Source of the DNA: Nitratireductor sp. XY-223 | GTDB taxonomy: Bacteria > Pseudomonadota > Alphaproteobacteria > Rhizobiales > Rhizobiaceae | Length of the DNA stretch: 64,000 nt | NCBI RefSeq assembly: GCF_004959855.1 | Contig: NZ_SPNT01000005.1 | Span: 1-64,000 of the forward strand | Reading direction: 5' to 3' | Part shown: piece by piece, positions 37,105 to 46,975 of the stretch | Layout of the letters: every line of letters starts with the position of its first letter | How positions within the stretch are numbered: the stretch's first letter is position 1 | Made by a program: the position numbers and the translations under genes | The notes under the pieces: model-generated | Told to the model about the DNA's origin: nothing | Seen by the model: the letters and a program-made list of their open reading frames with translations, nothing else | Databases searched by the model: none

Positions 37105-38580
37105 ATGAGCAGTCAGATCATTCCCGTCGAGCCGTTCGACTATGTCGTCTTTGGCGGCACCGGCGATCTCGCCGAGCGCAAGCTACTTCCGGCGCTCTAT
37201 CACCGGCAGATTTCCGGGCAGTTGACGGAGCCGACCCGCATTATCGGCGCCTCCCGCTCCGAATTGGACGACGAGGGTTACCGGGCATTCGCCGGCGACG
37301 CGTTTTCGCGGCATCTGACCGGCGGCGATTTCGATGAAAACGAGGTCAAGCGCTTCCTCGACCGGCTGCATTACGTCTCGGTCGACGCGAGCTCGGAACG
37401 CGGCTGGGACGACCTGGCAAAACTGCTCGCGGAAGGCGGCGACCGGGTTCGCGCCTTCTATCTGGCCGTTGGTCCTTCGATCTTCGGCGACATTTGCGAC
37501 CGCATACACAGCCACGGTCTGGTCAACGACAATACACGCATCGTCGTCGAGAAACCGATCGGCCGTGATCTCGAGTCCGCCCGGGCCCTGAACGACACGA
37601 TCGGCCATGCTTTTTCCGAAGACCAGATCTTCCGCATCGACCACTATCTCGGCAAGGAAACGGTGCAGAACCTGATGGCGCTGCGCTTCGCCAACGCCCT
37701 TTACGAACCCCTGTGGAACTCGGCCCATATCGATCACGTTCAGATCACGGTGGCCGAGTCGGTGGGGCTCGAGGGCCGCGCCGGCTACTACGACCGTGCG
37801 GGGGCGCTGCGCGACATGGTGCAGAACCACCTCCTGCAGCTCTTGTGTCTGGTGGCGATGGAAGCTCCCACCTCGATCGATGCCGAGGCGGTGCGCGATG
37901 AAAAGCTCAAGGTTCTCCGGGCGCTGCACCCGATCAATGCCGGCAACGCCTCCAGACTGACGGTGCGCGGGCAGTACCGCGCCGGCGCCTCCGCCGGCGG
38001 CGCGGTCGACGGCTATCTCGAGGAGCTCGGAGACGGCAACTCGAACACGGAGACTTTCGTCGCCATCAAGGCGGAGATCGAGAACTGGCGCTGGGCGGGC
38101 GTTCCCTTCTATATGCGCACCGGCAAGCGCATGGCCCAGCGGGTTTCCGAAATCGTCATCAATTTCAAGCCGATACCGCATTCGATCTTTAGCGAGGGCA
38201 CGGGCCAGATCATCGCCAACCAACTGGTCATCCGGCTGCAGCCGGACGAAGGCGTCAAGCAGTGGATCATGATCAAGGATCCGGGCCCCGGCGGCATGCG
38301 GCTGCGGCACGTGCCGCTCGACATGAGTTTCGCGGCGAGCTTCGGCGTGCGCAATCCCGACGCCTATGAGCGGCTTTTGATGGATGTCATCCGCTGCAAC
38401 CAGACGCTGTTCATGCGGCGCGACGAGGTCGAGGCGGCCTGGCAATGGGTCGACCCGATCCTGTCGGCCTGGGAGGAGACGGACCAGCCCTGCCACGGCT
38501 ATACGGCCGGCACGTCCGGCCCGACCAACGCCATTGCGCTTATCGAAAGGGACGGCCGCACCTGGCATGAAAGCAGATAG
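37105..38580 (+). CDS. zwf: Glucose-6-phosphate 1-dehydrogenase
   Basis: A 491-residue NADP enzyme catalysing the first step of the oxidative pentose phosphate and Entner-Doudoroff routes. The coenzyme motif VVFGGTGDLAERKLLPALY is at residue 13, and the active-site signature 'FRIDHYLGKETVQNLMALRFAN' (D-H-Y-L-G-K) near 175-195. 'RMAQRVSEIVINFKPIPHSIF' and 'PDAYERLLMDVIRCNQTLFMRRDEVEAAW' are the conserved C-terminal landmarks. It is the first gene of a zwf-pgl-edd operon; its stop overlaps the pgl start by 14 bases. Confidence 0.97.
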   Translation: MSSQIIPVEPFDYVVFGGTGDLAERKLLPALYHRQISGQLTEPTRIIGASRSELDDEGYRAFAGDAFSRHLTGGDFDENEVKRFLDRLHYVSVDASSERGWDDLAKLLAEGGDRVRAFYLAVGPSIFGDICDRIHSHGLVNDNTRIVVEKPIGRDLESARALNDTIGHAFSEDQIFRIDHYLGKETVQNLMALRFANALYEPLWNSAHIDHVQITVAESVGLEGRAGYYDRAGALRDMVQNHLLQLLCLVAMEAPTSIDAEAVRDEKLKVLRALHPINAGNASRLTVRGQYRAGASAGGAVDGYLEELGDGNSNTETFVAIKAEIENWRWAGVPFYMRTGKRMAQRVSEIVINFKPIPHSIFSEGTGQIIANQLVIRLQPDEGVKQWIMIKDPGPGGMRLRHVPLDMSFAASFGVRNPDAYERLLMDVIRCNQTLFMRRDEVEAAWQWVDPILSAWEETDQPCHGYTAGTSGPTNAIALIERDGRTWHESR

Positions 38581-39280
38581 GCACGAACCGCGGATCAACC
38601 GCCACGCCAACGGACAGGCGCTCGCCGAAGCGTTGTCCTCGGATATCGCGGCCGCACTGAAAACGGCGATCGAGCGCGACGGGGCGGCCGTGCTCGCGGT
38701 TTCCGGCGGCTCCACTCCGCGGCAGATGTTCCAGGCGCTGAGCCGGACCGAGATCGAATGGTCGAAGGTCACGGTGACGCTCGTCGACGAACGCTTCGTC
38801 GCGCCGTCGCACGAGCGCTCGAACCACCGGCTGGTAGCAACCCATCTTTTGCAGAACGAAGCGGCATTCGCCCGGTTCATTCCCCTCTATCGCGAAGGCC
38901 GCCCGCCACCGGAAGCGGCCGTGGATGCGGCGTCTGACGTCGACGCGCTGGAACAGTCGATCGACATTGCCGTGCTCGGCCTCGGAACGGACGGACACAC
39001 CGCCTCCTGGTTTCCGGGAAGCCCGGAACTCGCGGCCGTCACCGATCCGCAGCAGACGAAGACGGTGATGGCCGTCGAGGCACCCGGCGTTCCCGAAGTC
39101 CGCCTGACCCTGACCCAGCCGGTGCTGTGCCGCGCGGGAACCGTTGTCCTGCACATCGAGGGCCAGGAAAAAAGCAAAGTTCTGGAAGCAGCGCTCGAGC
39201 CCGGCCCGGTGGAGGCCTTGCCGGTGCGCGCTATCTTGAGAAAAACCAGGGCGCCATTGCAGGTCTACTGGGCGCCATGA
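38567..39280 (+). CDS. pgl: 6-phosphogluconolactonase
   Basis: A 237-residue enzyme that hydrolyses the product of Zwf. Family motifs: 'VLAVSGGSTPRQMFQAL' (phosphate-binding), 'VTVTLVDERFVAPSHERSNHRLV' (the DER...SN active-site strand) and 'LGLGTDGHTASWFPGSPEL' (TDGHTAS). The ATG at 38567 gives the usual length and a 14-base overlap with zwf, so translation is probably coupled. The next gene, edd, follows after 120 bases. Confidence 0.95.
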   Translation: MKADRHEPRINRHANGQALAEALSSDIAAALKTAIERDGAAVLAVSGGSTPRQMFQALSRTEIEWSKVTVTLVDERFVAPSHERSNHRLVATHLLQNEAAFARFIPLYREGRPPPEAAVDAASDVDALEQSIDIAVLGLGTDGHTASWFPGSPELAAVTDPQQTKTVMAVEAPGVPEVRLTLTQPVLCRAGTVVLHIEGQEKSKVLEAALEPGPVEALPVRAILRKTRAPLQVYWAP

Positions 39281-39363
39281 CAGCGCCGCGCGGCGACGCG
39301 GGCGACTGACGAACAATCATAGGGCCGGTTCGACCGGCCGCGTATATGCGAGTTTGTGAACAC

Positions 39364-39397
39364 ACCCAAACGGCAGGAAAACCCAAACGGCAGGAAA
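39364..39397 (+). repeat. Tandem 17-bp duplication including the edd ribosome binding site
   Basis: ACCCAAACGGCAGGAAA occurs twice in perfect tandem (39364-39380, 39381-39397), the second copy ending three bases before the edd ATG. Each copy carries an AGGAAA Shine-Dalgarno. Confidence 0.9.
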
Positions 39398-39400
39398 ACC

Positions 39401-41221
39401 ATGTCCGCACACGCATCCGTCCTTTCGATCACCCAGCGTCTCGTCGAGCGATCCAAGCCGACCCGTGAGGCCTATATTGAACGCACCCGCAAGGCCGCCG
39501 AGGAGGGACCGAACCGAACCGTCTTGTCCTGCGGCAACCTCGCCCACGGTTTCGCCGCCTGCGGCCTGTCCGACAAGGAGGCGCTGGCCGGCGCCCGGGT
39601 GGCCAATCTCGGCATCATCACCGCCTATAACGACATGCTTTCCGCGCATCAGCCGTTCGAGACCTTCCCGGCGCTGATCCGCCAGGCGGCGCGCGAGGCG
39701 GGCGGCGTGGCGCAGGTGGCCGGCGGCGTTCCGGCCATGTGCGACGGTGTCACCCAGGGCCAGCCGGGCATGGACCTTTCCCTGTTCTCGCGCGACGTGA
39801 TCGCGCTTTCGGCGGCTGTCGGCCTTTCGCACAACATGTTCGACGCGGCGGCCTTCCTCGGCGTCTGCGACAAGATCGTTCCGGGGCTGGTGATCGCCGC
39901 GCTGACTTTCGGGCACCTGCCCGCCGTCTTCATTCCGGCGGGCCCCATGACCTCCGGACTGCCCAATGAGGAGAAGGTGCGCATCCGCCAGCTCTACGCG
40001 GAAGGAAAGGTCGGGCGGGCGGAGCTTCTGGACGCCGAATCCAAATCCTATCACGGCCCCGGCACCTGCACGTTCTACGGCACCGCAAACTCCAACCAGA
40101 TGCTGATGGAAATCATGGGCTTTCACCTGCCCGGCGCTTCCTTCATCAATCCAGGCACGCCGCTGCGCGAAGCGCTGACCAAAGAGGCCGCGAAGCGGGC
40201 GCTGGCAATCACCGCGCTCGGCAACGAATACACGCCGGCCGGCATCATGTTCGACGAGCGCAGCGTGATCAACGGCCTCGTCGGCCTGCACGCGACCGGC
40301 GGCTCGACCAACCACACCATGCATCTCATCGCCATGGCGCACGCCGCCGGCATCGTGCTGACATGGGAGGACATCTCCGAACTTTCGGATATCGTGCCGC
40401 TGCTGGCGCGGGTCTATCCGAACGGCCCGTCCGACGTGAACCACTTCCACGCCGCCGGCGGCATGGGCTATCTGATAGCGCAGCTTCTCGAAGGCGGCCT
40501 GCTGCATGACGACGTGCGCACCGTGTGGGGCGAAGGCCTTGCCGATTATGCCATCGAGCCGAAACTCAACAGCGACGGCACGATTTCCCGCGAACCGGCG
40601 CCGCCGGTCAGTGCCAATCCGAAGATCCTGTCGACCATCGAGGCGCCGTTCCAGGACAATGGCGGCCTGAAGATGCTGAGCGGCAATCTCGGCAAGTCGG
40701 TCATCAAGATCTCGGCGGTGAAGCCGGAACGGCATGTGATCGAAGCGCCGGCGAAGATCTTCTCGTCGCAGCAGGCGCTGCAGGCGGCGTTCAAGGCCGG
40801 CGAGCTCGACCGCGATTTCGTCGCCGTCGTGCGCTTCCAGGGGCCGCGCGCCAACGGCATGCCGGAACTGCACAAGATGACCCCTCCCCTCGGCGTGCTG
40901 CAGGACCGCGGCTTCAAGGTGGCGCTGGTGACGGACGGGCGCATGTCGGGCGCCTCCGGCAAGGTGCCCGCGGCCATCCACATCACGCCGGAAGCCCTCG
41001 ACGAAGGGCCCATCGCCCGGCTGCGCGACGGCGACATGATCCGGCTCGATGCATCAAAGGGAACGCTCAATGTGCTGGTCGACGCGGCCGAGTTCGCCGC
41101 GCGCCGGCCCGCGGCCGCCGACCTTTCGGAGGGTGCGCACGGCATGGGCCGCGAGCTGTTCGCGAATTTCCGCGCCATCGCCGGCCGGGCCGACAACGGA
41201 GCCAGCGTGCTCTATAGCTGA
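39401..41221 (+). CDS. edd: Phosphogluconate dehydratase
   Basis: A 606-residue iron-sulfur dehydratase of the IlvD/Edd family that makes 2-keto-3-deoxy-6-phosphogluconate, the key Entner-Doudoroff step. Cluster-ligand regions and family landmarks are visible: '[20 protein letters not shown]', '[29 protein letters not shown]', '[28 protein letters not shown]', '[36 protein letters not shown]' and '[25 protein letters not shown]'. Third gene of zwf-pgl-edd. The ATG at 39401 is preceded by a duplicated Shine-Dalgarno region. It converges on folD with six bases between stops. Confidence 0.97.
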   Translation: MSAHASVLSITQRLVERSKPTREAYIERTRKAAEEGPNRTVLSCGNLAHGFAACGLSDKEALAGARVANLGIITAYNDMLSAHQPFETFPALIRQAAREAGGVAQVAGGVPAMCDGVTQGQPGMDLSLFSRDVIALSAAVGLSHNMFDAAAFLGVCDKIVPGLVIAALTFGHLPAVFIPAGPMTSGLPNEEKVRIRQLYAEGKVGRAELLDAESKSYHGPGTCTFYGTANSNQMLMEIMGFHLPGASFINPGTPLREALTKEAAKRALAITALGNEYTPAGIMFDERSVINGLVGLHATGGSTNHTMHLIAMAHAAGIVLTWEDISELSDIVPLLARVYPNGPSDVNHFHAAGGMGYLIAQLLEGGLLHDDVRTVWGEGLADYAIEPKLNSDGTISREPAPPVSANPKILSTIEAPFQDNGGLKMLSGNLGKSVIKISAVKPERHVIEAPAKIFSSQQALQAAFKAGELDRDFVAVVRFQGPRANGMPELHKMTPPLGVLQDRGFKVALVTDGRMSGASGKVPAAIHITPEALDEGPIARLRDGDMIRLDASKGTLNVLVDAAEFAARRPAAADLSEGAHGMGRELFANFRAIAGRADNGASVLYS

Positions 41222-41227
41222 TATGGC

Positions 41228-42145
41228 TCAGAAGACGGGCGGTGTCCGGCCGGCGTGGCGGCACGCCGACACCAGCGTGTTGGCCATCAGCATGGCGATG
41301 GTCATCGGGCCGACCCCGCCCGGAACCGGCGTGATCGCGCCCGCGACCTCCGCGCATTCCGCATAGGCGACATCGCCGACAAGGCGTGTCTTGCCTTCAC
41401 CGCGCTCCGGCGCGGGTATGCGGTTGATCCCGACATCGATCACCGTTGCGCCGGGCTTGACCCAGTCGCCGCGAACCATTTCGGGCCGCCCAGCGGCGGC
41501 CACCAGGATATCGGCGTTGCGGCACGTGGCCGGAAGGTCGGGCGTGCGGCTGTGGCAGACGGTGACGGTCGCGTTGGCGGCCAAGAGCAGGCTTGCCATC
41601 GGCTTGCCGACAATGTTCGACCGGCCGACCACGACGGCATTGAGACCGGAAAGGTCCTTGCCGCGCACCCGCTCGACCAGCAGCATCGATCCGGCCGGCG
41701 TGCAGGGAACGAAGGCGGCGTCGATCTCGCCGGTGGTCAGCTTGCCGGCGTTGATGACGTGGAATCCGTCGACATCCTTTTGCGGACTGATCGCCTGGAT
41801 CACCACACCGTCATCGATGTGATCGGGCAACGGCAGTTGCACGAGGATGCCGTGGATCTGCGGATCGTCGTTGAGCTCCTCGACCAGGGCAAGGAGGTCG
41901 GCTTCGCTGGTCGATTCGGCCAGGGTGTGCTGAACGGAATGAAAGCCGCATTCCCGCGCTTTCTTGCCCTTCGAGGCCACGTAGACCTGGCTGGCCGGAT
42001 CCTCGCCGACGATGACGACGGCAATTCCGGGAACGACGCCGGTCGCCTCCTTCAGGTCCGCGGCGGCTGATTTGACCGTCTCGACGACGCTTTCGGCGAC
42101 GGCCCTGCCGTCGATCACGGTTGCCGTTTCCGTAACTGCTGTCAT
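41228..42145 (-). CDS. folD: Bifunctional methylenetetrahydrofolate dehydrogenase/cyclohydrolase
   Basis: A 305-residue enzyme interconverting methylene-, methenyl- and formyl-tetrahydrofolate. Motifs: '[23 protein letters not shown]' (the YxxxK catalytic element), '[31 protein letters not shown]', '[11 protein letters not shown]', '[18 protein letters not shown]' (NADP-binding) and 'DVGINRI...[33 protein letters not shown]'. GGGAG before the ATG supports the start. The promoter should lie in 42146-42325, which holds no other gene. Confidence 0.97.
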   Translation of the reverse strand: MTAVTETATVIDGRAVAESVVETVKSAAADLKEATGVVPGIAVVIVGEDPASQVYVASKGKKARECGFHSVQHTLAESTSEADLLALVEELNDDPQIHGILVQLPLPDHIDDGVVIQAISPQKDVDGFHVINAGKLTTGEIDAAFVPCTPAGSMLLVERVRGKDLSGLNAVVVGRSNIVGKPMASLLLAANATVTVCHSRTPDLPATCRNADILVAAAGRPEMVRGDWVKPGATVIDVGINRIPAPERGEGKTRLVGDVAYAECAEVAGAITPVPGGVGPMTIAMLMANTLVSACRHAGRTPPVF

Positions 42146-42325
42146 TCACGATGCTCCCAGTAAAAAGGGCCGGCCGCGCTCAACACCATGAGCCGGACGC
42201 GCCGTTATTCGCCGGTCCGGTGCATAATGCAATTTTCACGGATAGGAAATGGCCGGCATGCGCCTTTTATGCAGAAATGGCGCGCCCCGTGCGCACGTTT
42301 GCGCCATGGCCCCGTCGCGATACTG

Positions 42326-44398
42326 TCAATGCGAGGCGTAGGTGCCGCGGATGCGCGCCTCCTCGCGCGCCTTCTTCAGCCGCTCAACCGCCTCGCGTAC
42401 CTGCCGTATGTCGTGGCGTATGCTTTCGGCGTCGTCCTCGAAATCCGGGTCGCCGGGCCCGAGGATCGGCTGCTGCGGCCAATCGTCCTCAGCCCCTTGA
42501 TGCGCGGCCCTTTCCCCCTGCCCGCCGGGTGACGGCGTATCGACGACCGGCGGCAGCTCGGCAGCCGGGGCGGGCTGCGGCGGTTCTTCCACGGCGATCC
42601 CGGGTCCGGCGGGTGCCGGCGCAGGTCCGGGCACGGGCGCCGCGCCGCGCTGGATTCCCGATGCCAGGCTTCGATAGGCGCCAAGCATCATGACGACGGC
42701 GAGACCGGCAAGGAAACCGAGGACAGCACCGCCAGCCGCTATGATCTTTCGCGAGGGGCCGGTCGGCTTGATCGGCGGCGTCGCTTCGGAGATGACGCGG
42801 ATGTTGCTGGTGTTCAGGTTCTGCTGCTCGCGCGTTTCGCGCGCCCGCTTCAGGAAGGATTCGTAAATGGCCGAGGTCGCACTTGCTTCGCGCTCGAGTT
42901 CCCTCAGGCGAACCAGGTCCGTCGACGTGGTGACCTGCTTGCTCTTCAGGATCGCCAGATCGGCAGCGAGCTGCTGCTCGGACTGGACGATCCGCCTGAG
43001 TTCGGTCTGCGTCGCCTCGACAATGCGGCGCAGTTCGTTGCGGATTTCGGAACGCGCCGTTTTCAGTGCCTGTTCGGCGGCGATGCGCTGCGGATGACGC
43101 GGCCCGAGGCTGGTGGCAAGCGCGTCGGCAGCGCGTTTCGCGCCGGCATATTCGGCGCGCAACTCACCGATGGTGGAAGACTGCAGGATTTCCGGCGCGG
43201 TTCCGGACAGCACGGAATCGATGTCAAGCTGGCTGGCGGTCTCGGCCCTGACCTGAACCTCGGCCCTCTGGGCGCGCAACTGGGCAAGCTGCTGGTTGAG
43301 ACGGATGATCTGCTCGTCGCTGATCAGGCTGCCGCCGGCGTCGACAAGATCGTTGTCGGCCTTGTACTGCTCGACCCGCGTTTCCGCCGCCTCGACATCC
43401 TGCCTCAGCTCGTCGAGCTGGCGGGTCAGTGCCGCCGATGTGCGTTCGAACAGCGCCGATTGCGCCTCGCGCTGCTTGGCGATGTAGACGTCGACGATCC
43501 GGTTGGCGATCAGTGCCGATTTCCCGGGATCCTCGGTCGTCACCGAAACATAGACGATGAATGTCTTCTCGCCGCGATAGACCGCCACATCCCGGGACAG
43601 GGACTGCACCGCCAGGAAATTGCGGTTGGCCTGGGCGTCCCCTTGTCCGGTAAAGAGATCGCGGACGAAGCCGACCACACCGCCGATGCCGGCGGACGCC
43701 AGGCCGTTGAATTCCGGATCGTCCGCCAGGTCCAGATCGTCGACCACCGTCTGCAGCACGGGACTTGAGTTGACGATTTTCACCTGGCTGTCGACAAGCG
43801 CGAGCATGGCTTCGGCCGAATAGGATTGCGGCAGGAAGTCGGTATCGGTGAGGCGCAGTTCGCGCGGATCGAGCACCAGTTGGCTGACCGCCTCGTATTT
43901 GTGGGGCGTCGAAAGCGCCAGCATGACGCCGAGCGCGGCGCCGAGCAGGGTCATGAAGATGATGAACAGGCGATGGTGCCAGGCGGTTGCGATCAGGGTC
44001 ACGGGGTCGACGAGCGCACCGTCCCGCGGTCCGGATCCGCCGCCACCGCCCGTTCTCGAAGGCGCGGCAGGTTGCCCGGCGGGCATTGCGCCTGCCTTGC
44101 CCGCCGCCGAAGTCCCGTGTCCCGGCATCGCAGGCGCGTCATTGCCGGACATCGCCGCCGCCCCGTCCTCGCGTATGTCGCCGGCCGCCGCGCGTATGCG
44201 CTCGATCAGGGCCTGCCGGTCAACGGGTGCTTCACCGGCGGATTTTCTCACGCCGATAATGTCCTCGAGTTCATCGCGGGCGGTGCCGTTGTCCACGGGC
44301 GCATGTTCTTCACCGGCCGCGCCTGCCCGGCGATCCCGTGTGAAATCGAGAAGCGACCTGCGCCGCCCGGTGCCGCCGTCTGTATCCGGATCGAACAT
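42326..44398 (-). CDS. Polysaccharide chain-length/export protein, Wzz/GumC type without kinase domain
   Basis: A 690-residue PCP-family protein. The first ~125 residues are a disordered Gly/Pro/Ala-rich cytoplasmic region. One TM helix (LFIIFMTLLGAALGVMLAL, about 140-160) follows, then 'STPHKYEAVSQLVLDPRELRLTD', a long periplasmic coiled coil (about 300-540) with the GNVR-type end 'LRELEREASATSAIYESFLKRARETREQQNLNTSNIRVISEATPPIKPTGPSRK', a second TM helix, and a C-terminal Pro-rich and charged tail. It lacks the Walker motifs of ExoP/BY-kinases. GGAAGG precedes the ATG. It opens the polysaccharide region and would set chain length or assist export with the Wzx flippase. Confidence 0.88.
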   Translation of the reverse strand: MFDPDTDGGTGRRRSLLDFTRDRRAGAAGEEHAPVDNGTARDELEDIIGVRKSAGEAPVDRQALIERIRAAAGDIREDGAAAMSGNDAPAMPGHGTSAAGKAGAMPAGQPAAPSRTGGGGGSGPRDGALVDPVTLIATAWHHRLFIIFMTLLGAALGVMLALSTPHKYEAVSQLVLDPRELRLTDTDFLPQSYSAEAMLALVDSQVKIVNSSPVLQTVVDDLDLADDPEFNGLASAGIGGVVGFVRDLFTGQGDAQANRNFLAVQSLSRDVAVYRGEKTFIVYVSVTTEDPGKSALIANRIVDVYIAKQREAQSALFERTSAALTRQLDELRQDVEAAETRVEQYKADNDLVDAGGSLISDEQIIRLNQQLAQLRAQRAEVQVRAETASQLDIDSVLSGTAPEILQSSTIGELRAEYAGAKRAADALATSLGPRHPQRIAAEQALKTARSEIRNELRRIVEATQTELRRIVQSEQQLAADLAILKSKQVTTSTDLVRLRELEREASATSAIYESFLKRARETREQQNLNTSNIRVISEATPPIKPTGPSRKIIAAGGAVLGFLAGLAVVMMLGAYRSLASGIQRGAAPVPGPAPAPAGPGIAVEEPPQPAPAAELPPVVDTPSPGGQGERAAHQGAEDDWPQQPILGPGDPDFEDDAESIRHDIRQVREAVERLKKAREEARIRGTYASH

Positions 44399-44543
44399 CG
44401 ATACCTTCCGAACTCATTCGTGTCTCGTCCGCTTATGCCTAACGCAAACTAAAAAACTATGGAAAAGATTTGGTTAATGGCCGGCCTCGCGCATGGGTGC
44501 GGCTCCGCCCGGTAGCGCGGGCAATTCCGGGACATTGCGTCAT

Positions 44544-45653
44544 TCAGGCCGACAGGTAGCGCTGGATGACTTCGTACATCGGTTTTGGTTTCAGTGCCTC
44601 GTCGAACGGAAGCGGCCGGTTTGGCGCGCCGGCCCGATGGGGCATCACATCCGAGATCCAGGAATAACGGTCGCTCAGGCCCCATGTCGAAACCGAGCGC
44701 GGAAGCGCAGCCGAGAAGGCCGCGTCGAGGAGATTGCCGACATGTTCGGCCGCCATTTCATCGCGCAATGCAGCGTCCGGTGGCAGATTCCAGTCGATCA
44801 CGTCGATCTCGGTCAGGCGGTAACCGACACCGAGGGCTTCCAGGTCCCGGATGAACCGGCCAAGCCCTTGATGATCGATGGGAATTTCCGGATAGAGATG
44901 TCCCTGGATGCCGATCGCATCGATGCGCAATTGCCTGTCCTGCAACCGACGGACAAGGTCAAGCACCGCCTCGCGGCGGGCGTCATAGCGCGGCCCCGTG
45001 AACTCGAGATCATAGTCATTGACGGCAAGTTCGGCGCCGGGTGCCGCCTCGGCAGCCGCCGAAAAGGCGATGTCCACGTGTGCGGGTCCCAGCAGCCGCA
45101 TCCACAGGCTGTCGCGCCACGGGCCCTCATGTGCCGGATCGTGGGCGATCACCTCGTTGACAACATCCCACACGGGCACCCGCCCGGAAAAACGGGAGGC
45201 CACCGTCCGCACGTGATCGATCAGTGCCGCCTCCGCCTGTGCGGGCCGATCGATCTCCTCAACCCATTGCGGCAGCGCATTGTACCAAACGAATGTGTGG
45301 CCGTAGGTGCCGCGGCCGAGCGTTTCTGCAAACGACAGGATGTCGTCCGCCCGGGAGAAGTCGAATTCGCCCGGACACGCCTGCAGCGCGTCCCATTTCA
45401 GCGCGTTCATCGGAAAGATCATGTCACAGTGGCTGACAAACAGCGCCGTGTAGTCGGGATCACTGATGAAATGGTCGTATTCGAGGGCAGCGCCGAAGGG
45501 CACCCGCCGAGCGGTCCGGACGGTCGTTGCCGACGTGTCCTGCGTCACGGCACCGGCAGCCACCGTCGCGCCTGCGACGGCCAGCAAAGAACGGCGTGTT
45601 AAGGATTTTGCGCTACGCTTGCGGTCGGTGACAAATCGATAGTCGGACGGCAT
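44544..45653 (-). CDS. GH10 endo-1,4-beta-xylanase-like glycanase, Tat-exported
   Basis: A 369-residue glycoside hydrolase family 10 protein. The N-terminus has a twin-arginine signal (SLTRRSLLAVAGATVAAGAV), so it is exported folded. The GH10 barrel is clear: 'CDMIFPMNALKWDAL', 'GHTFVWYNALPQWV', acid/base Glu in 'PVWDVVNEVI', 'LAVNDYDLE', 'IGIQGHLYPE' and nucleophile Glu in 'YRLTEIDVID'. 'VSTWGLSDRYSWI' is the closing signature. Next to Wzz and Wzx genes it is more likely to trim the cell's own polysaccharide than plant xylan, like PssW of Rhizobium (memory). Its start is 38 bases from the divergent flippase start. Confidence 0.92.
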   Translation of the reverse strand: MPSDYRFVTDRKRSAKSLTRRSLLAVAGATVAAGAVTQDTSATTVRTARRVPFGAALEYDHFISDPDYTALFVSHCDMIFPMNALKWDALQACPGEFDFSRADDILSFAETLGRGTYGHTFVWYNALPQWVEEIDRPAQAEAALIDHVRTVASRFSGRVPVWDVVNEVIAHDPAHEGPWRDSLWMRLLGPAHVDIAFSAAAEAAPGAELAVNDYDLEFTGPRYDARREAVLDLVRRLQDRQLRIDAIGIQGHLYPEIPIDHQGLGRFIRDLEALGVGYRLTEIDVIDWNLPPDAALRDEMAAEHVGNLLDAAFSAALPRSVSTWGLSDRYSWISDVMPHRAGAPNRPLPFDEALKPKPMYEVIQRYLSA

Positions 45654-45691
45654 GTCTCGCACTTCACTCCAATCATCTCCGGTAGGCCACG

Positions 45692-46957
45692 TTGCCACAA
45701 AACTGGCTAGAAATTGTTAAGCGCAACACAGGTATTTTACGGGGCTATGTCTGGGCGCTCAGCGGCTCGGCAGGGCGCCTCGTCATATCCCTCGCCTACT
45801 TCATCGCCATCGCCAACACGCTGTCGATCGCGGAATTCGGCGTCTTTGCGACCGCGTCCGCCATGGGCGTGGTGCTCTCGCGGGTGGCGGCGCTCGGATT
45901 CTCGTCGCCGCTCTACCGGGTGGCCACCGTCAAGCCGCGCCTGATCGGCGCCTATTCTGCGGGCTACATCGCCGCGCTCGCCATCTCGGTGCCCCTCGTC
46001 GCCCTGGCCGCGCTGGTCGCCTTTCATCTGGTGTTTGCCGCCGACATCTCCCTTTTGGCCTATGCCGTCATCATCTGCGCGGAAGTGCTTTTGTGGCGCT
46101 CGGCTGAAATGGTCATCATCGTGTGCAACGGCATGGGACGCTTCGCCCGGGCGGCGCTGCTCGTCGTCACCGGATCGGCGCTGCGCGCCGCCGCCGCGCT
46201 TTTGTTCGCGGCCATCGGTTCGGCGACCCTGCAGCAATGGGCCTGGTACTACCTGGCCGCCAACGCGATCGCCATGGCCGTCGCCATCGCGTTCTTCTAC
46301 CCGCGCTACCGGCTTCGCTGGTCGCCGGCGCTCTACCTGCGCCGCTGGCGCGATTCCGTCTCGGTCGCCGGAGCGGAAATCCTGTTTTACCTGCAGTCCG
46401 AACTCGACAAGCTTCTCGTGCTCGGCATCGGCGGGCCCGAGACCGCCGGCCTTTACGCCATTATCATGCGGCTGGTCGATCTGACGGCGCTGCCGATACG
46501 CACGTTCAACATGATGCTCGTGCAGGCGATCATGCGGGCGCGCGATACCATCAAGTCGCTCAGGACGCGGGTCCTGATCGAGGGCGGCATCGCACTCGCA
46601 TCGACCGTGACGCTGCTGTTCTTTGCCGGCTTCCTGGCACTCTACCCGGCGGCGCTGGGCAGCAACGTGGCGGAAGCCGCGCCCCTGCTGATCCTTGTCG
46701 CCGCGGTTCCGGCCCTGCGCAATCTGATCGAATACCAGTCGGAGCTGCTTTACGCGACGGGGCGGACCTTCGTGCGCACCGTCAACATGTCGCTGATCGG
46801 GCTCGCAAAGGCGGCGATGCTGTCAGGCCTGCTGCTGATATTCGGCGATTTCGGCCAGTGGGCCCTGCTCCTCAACGGTGTCTTCCTGCTGCTTTACATG
46901 CTTTCCGCAGGGCTGACCTACCCGGCGCTTCGGAAGGCGGGACGGCGCGTGATCTGA
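45692..46957 (+). CDS. Wzx-type polysaccharide flippase
   Basis: A 421-residue integral membrane protein with about 12 TM helices, of the MATE/MVF-like oligosaccharide flippase group. The N-terminus 'GYVWALSGSAGRLVISLAYFIAIANTLSIAEFGVFATASAMGVVLSRVAALGFSSPLYR' fits the Polysacc_synt/Wzx start, and 'ELDKLLVLGIGGPETAGLYAIIMRLVDLTALPIRTFN' is the conserved middle. It would carry lipid-linked repeat units across the inner membrane. The only usable start before residue 58 is a TTG at 45692; a stop lies just upstream. Surrounding genes on the other strand encode transferases for the same polymer. Confidence 0.88.
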   Translation: MPQNWLEIVKRNTGILRGYVWALSGSAGRLVISLAYFIAIANTLSIAEFGVFATASAMGVVLSRVAALGFSSPLYRVATVKPRLIGAYSAGYIAALAISVPLVALAALVAFHLVFAADISLLAYAVIICAEVLLWRSAEMVIIVCNGMGRFARAALLVVTGSALRAAAALLFAAIGSATLQQWAWYYLAANAIAMAVAIAFFYPRYRLRWSPALYLRRWRDSVSVAGAEILFYLQSELDKLLVLGIGGPETAGLYAIIMRLVDLTALPIRTFNMMLVQAIMRARDTIKSLRTRVLIEGGIALASTVTLLFFAGFLALYPAALGSNVAEAAPLLILVAAVPALRNLIEYQSELLYATGRTFVRTVNMSLIGLAKAAMLSGLLLIFGDFGQWALLLNGVFLLLYMLSAGLTYPALRKAGRRVI

Positions 46958-46975
46958 AACCGGGCACGCTCCAAT

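Noticed and set aside
37183-38880. A 565-codon open frame on the minus strand
   Set aside because: It is antisense to zwf and the start of pgl and has no recognisable domain.
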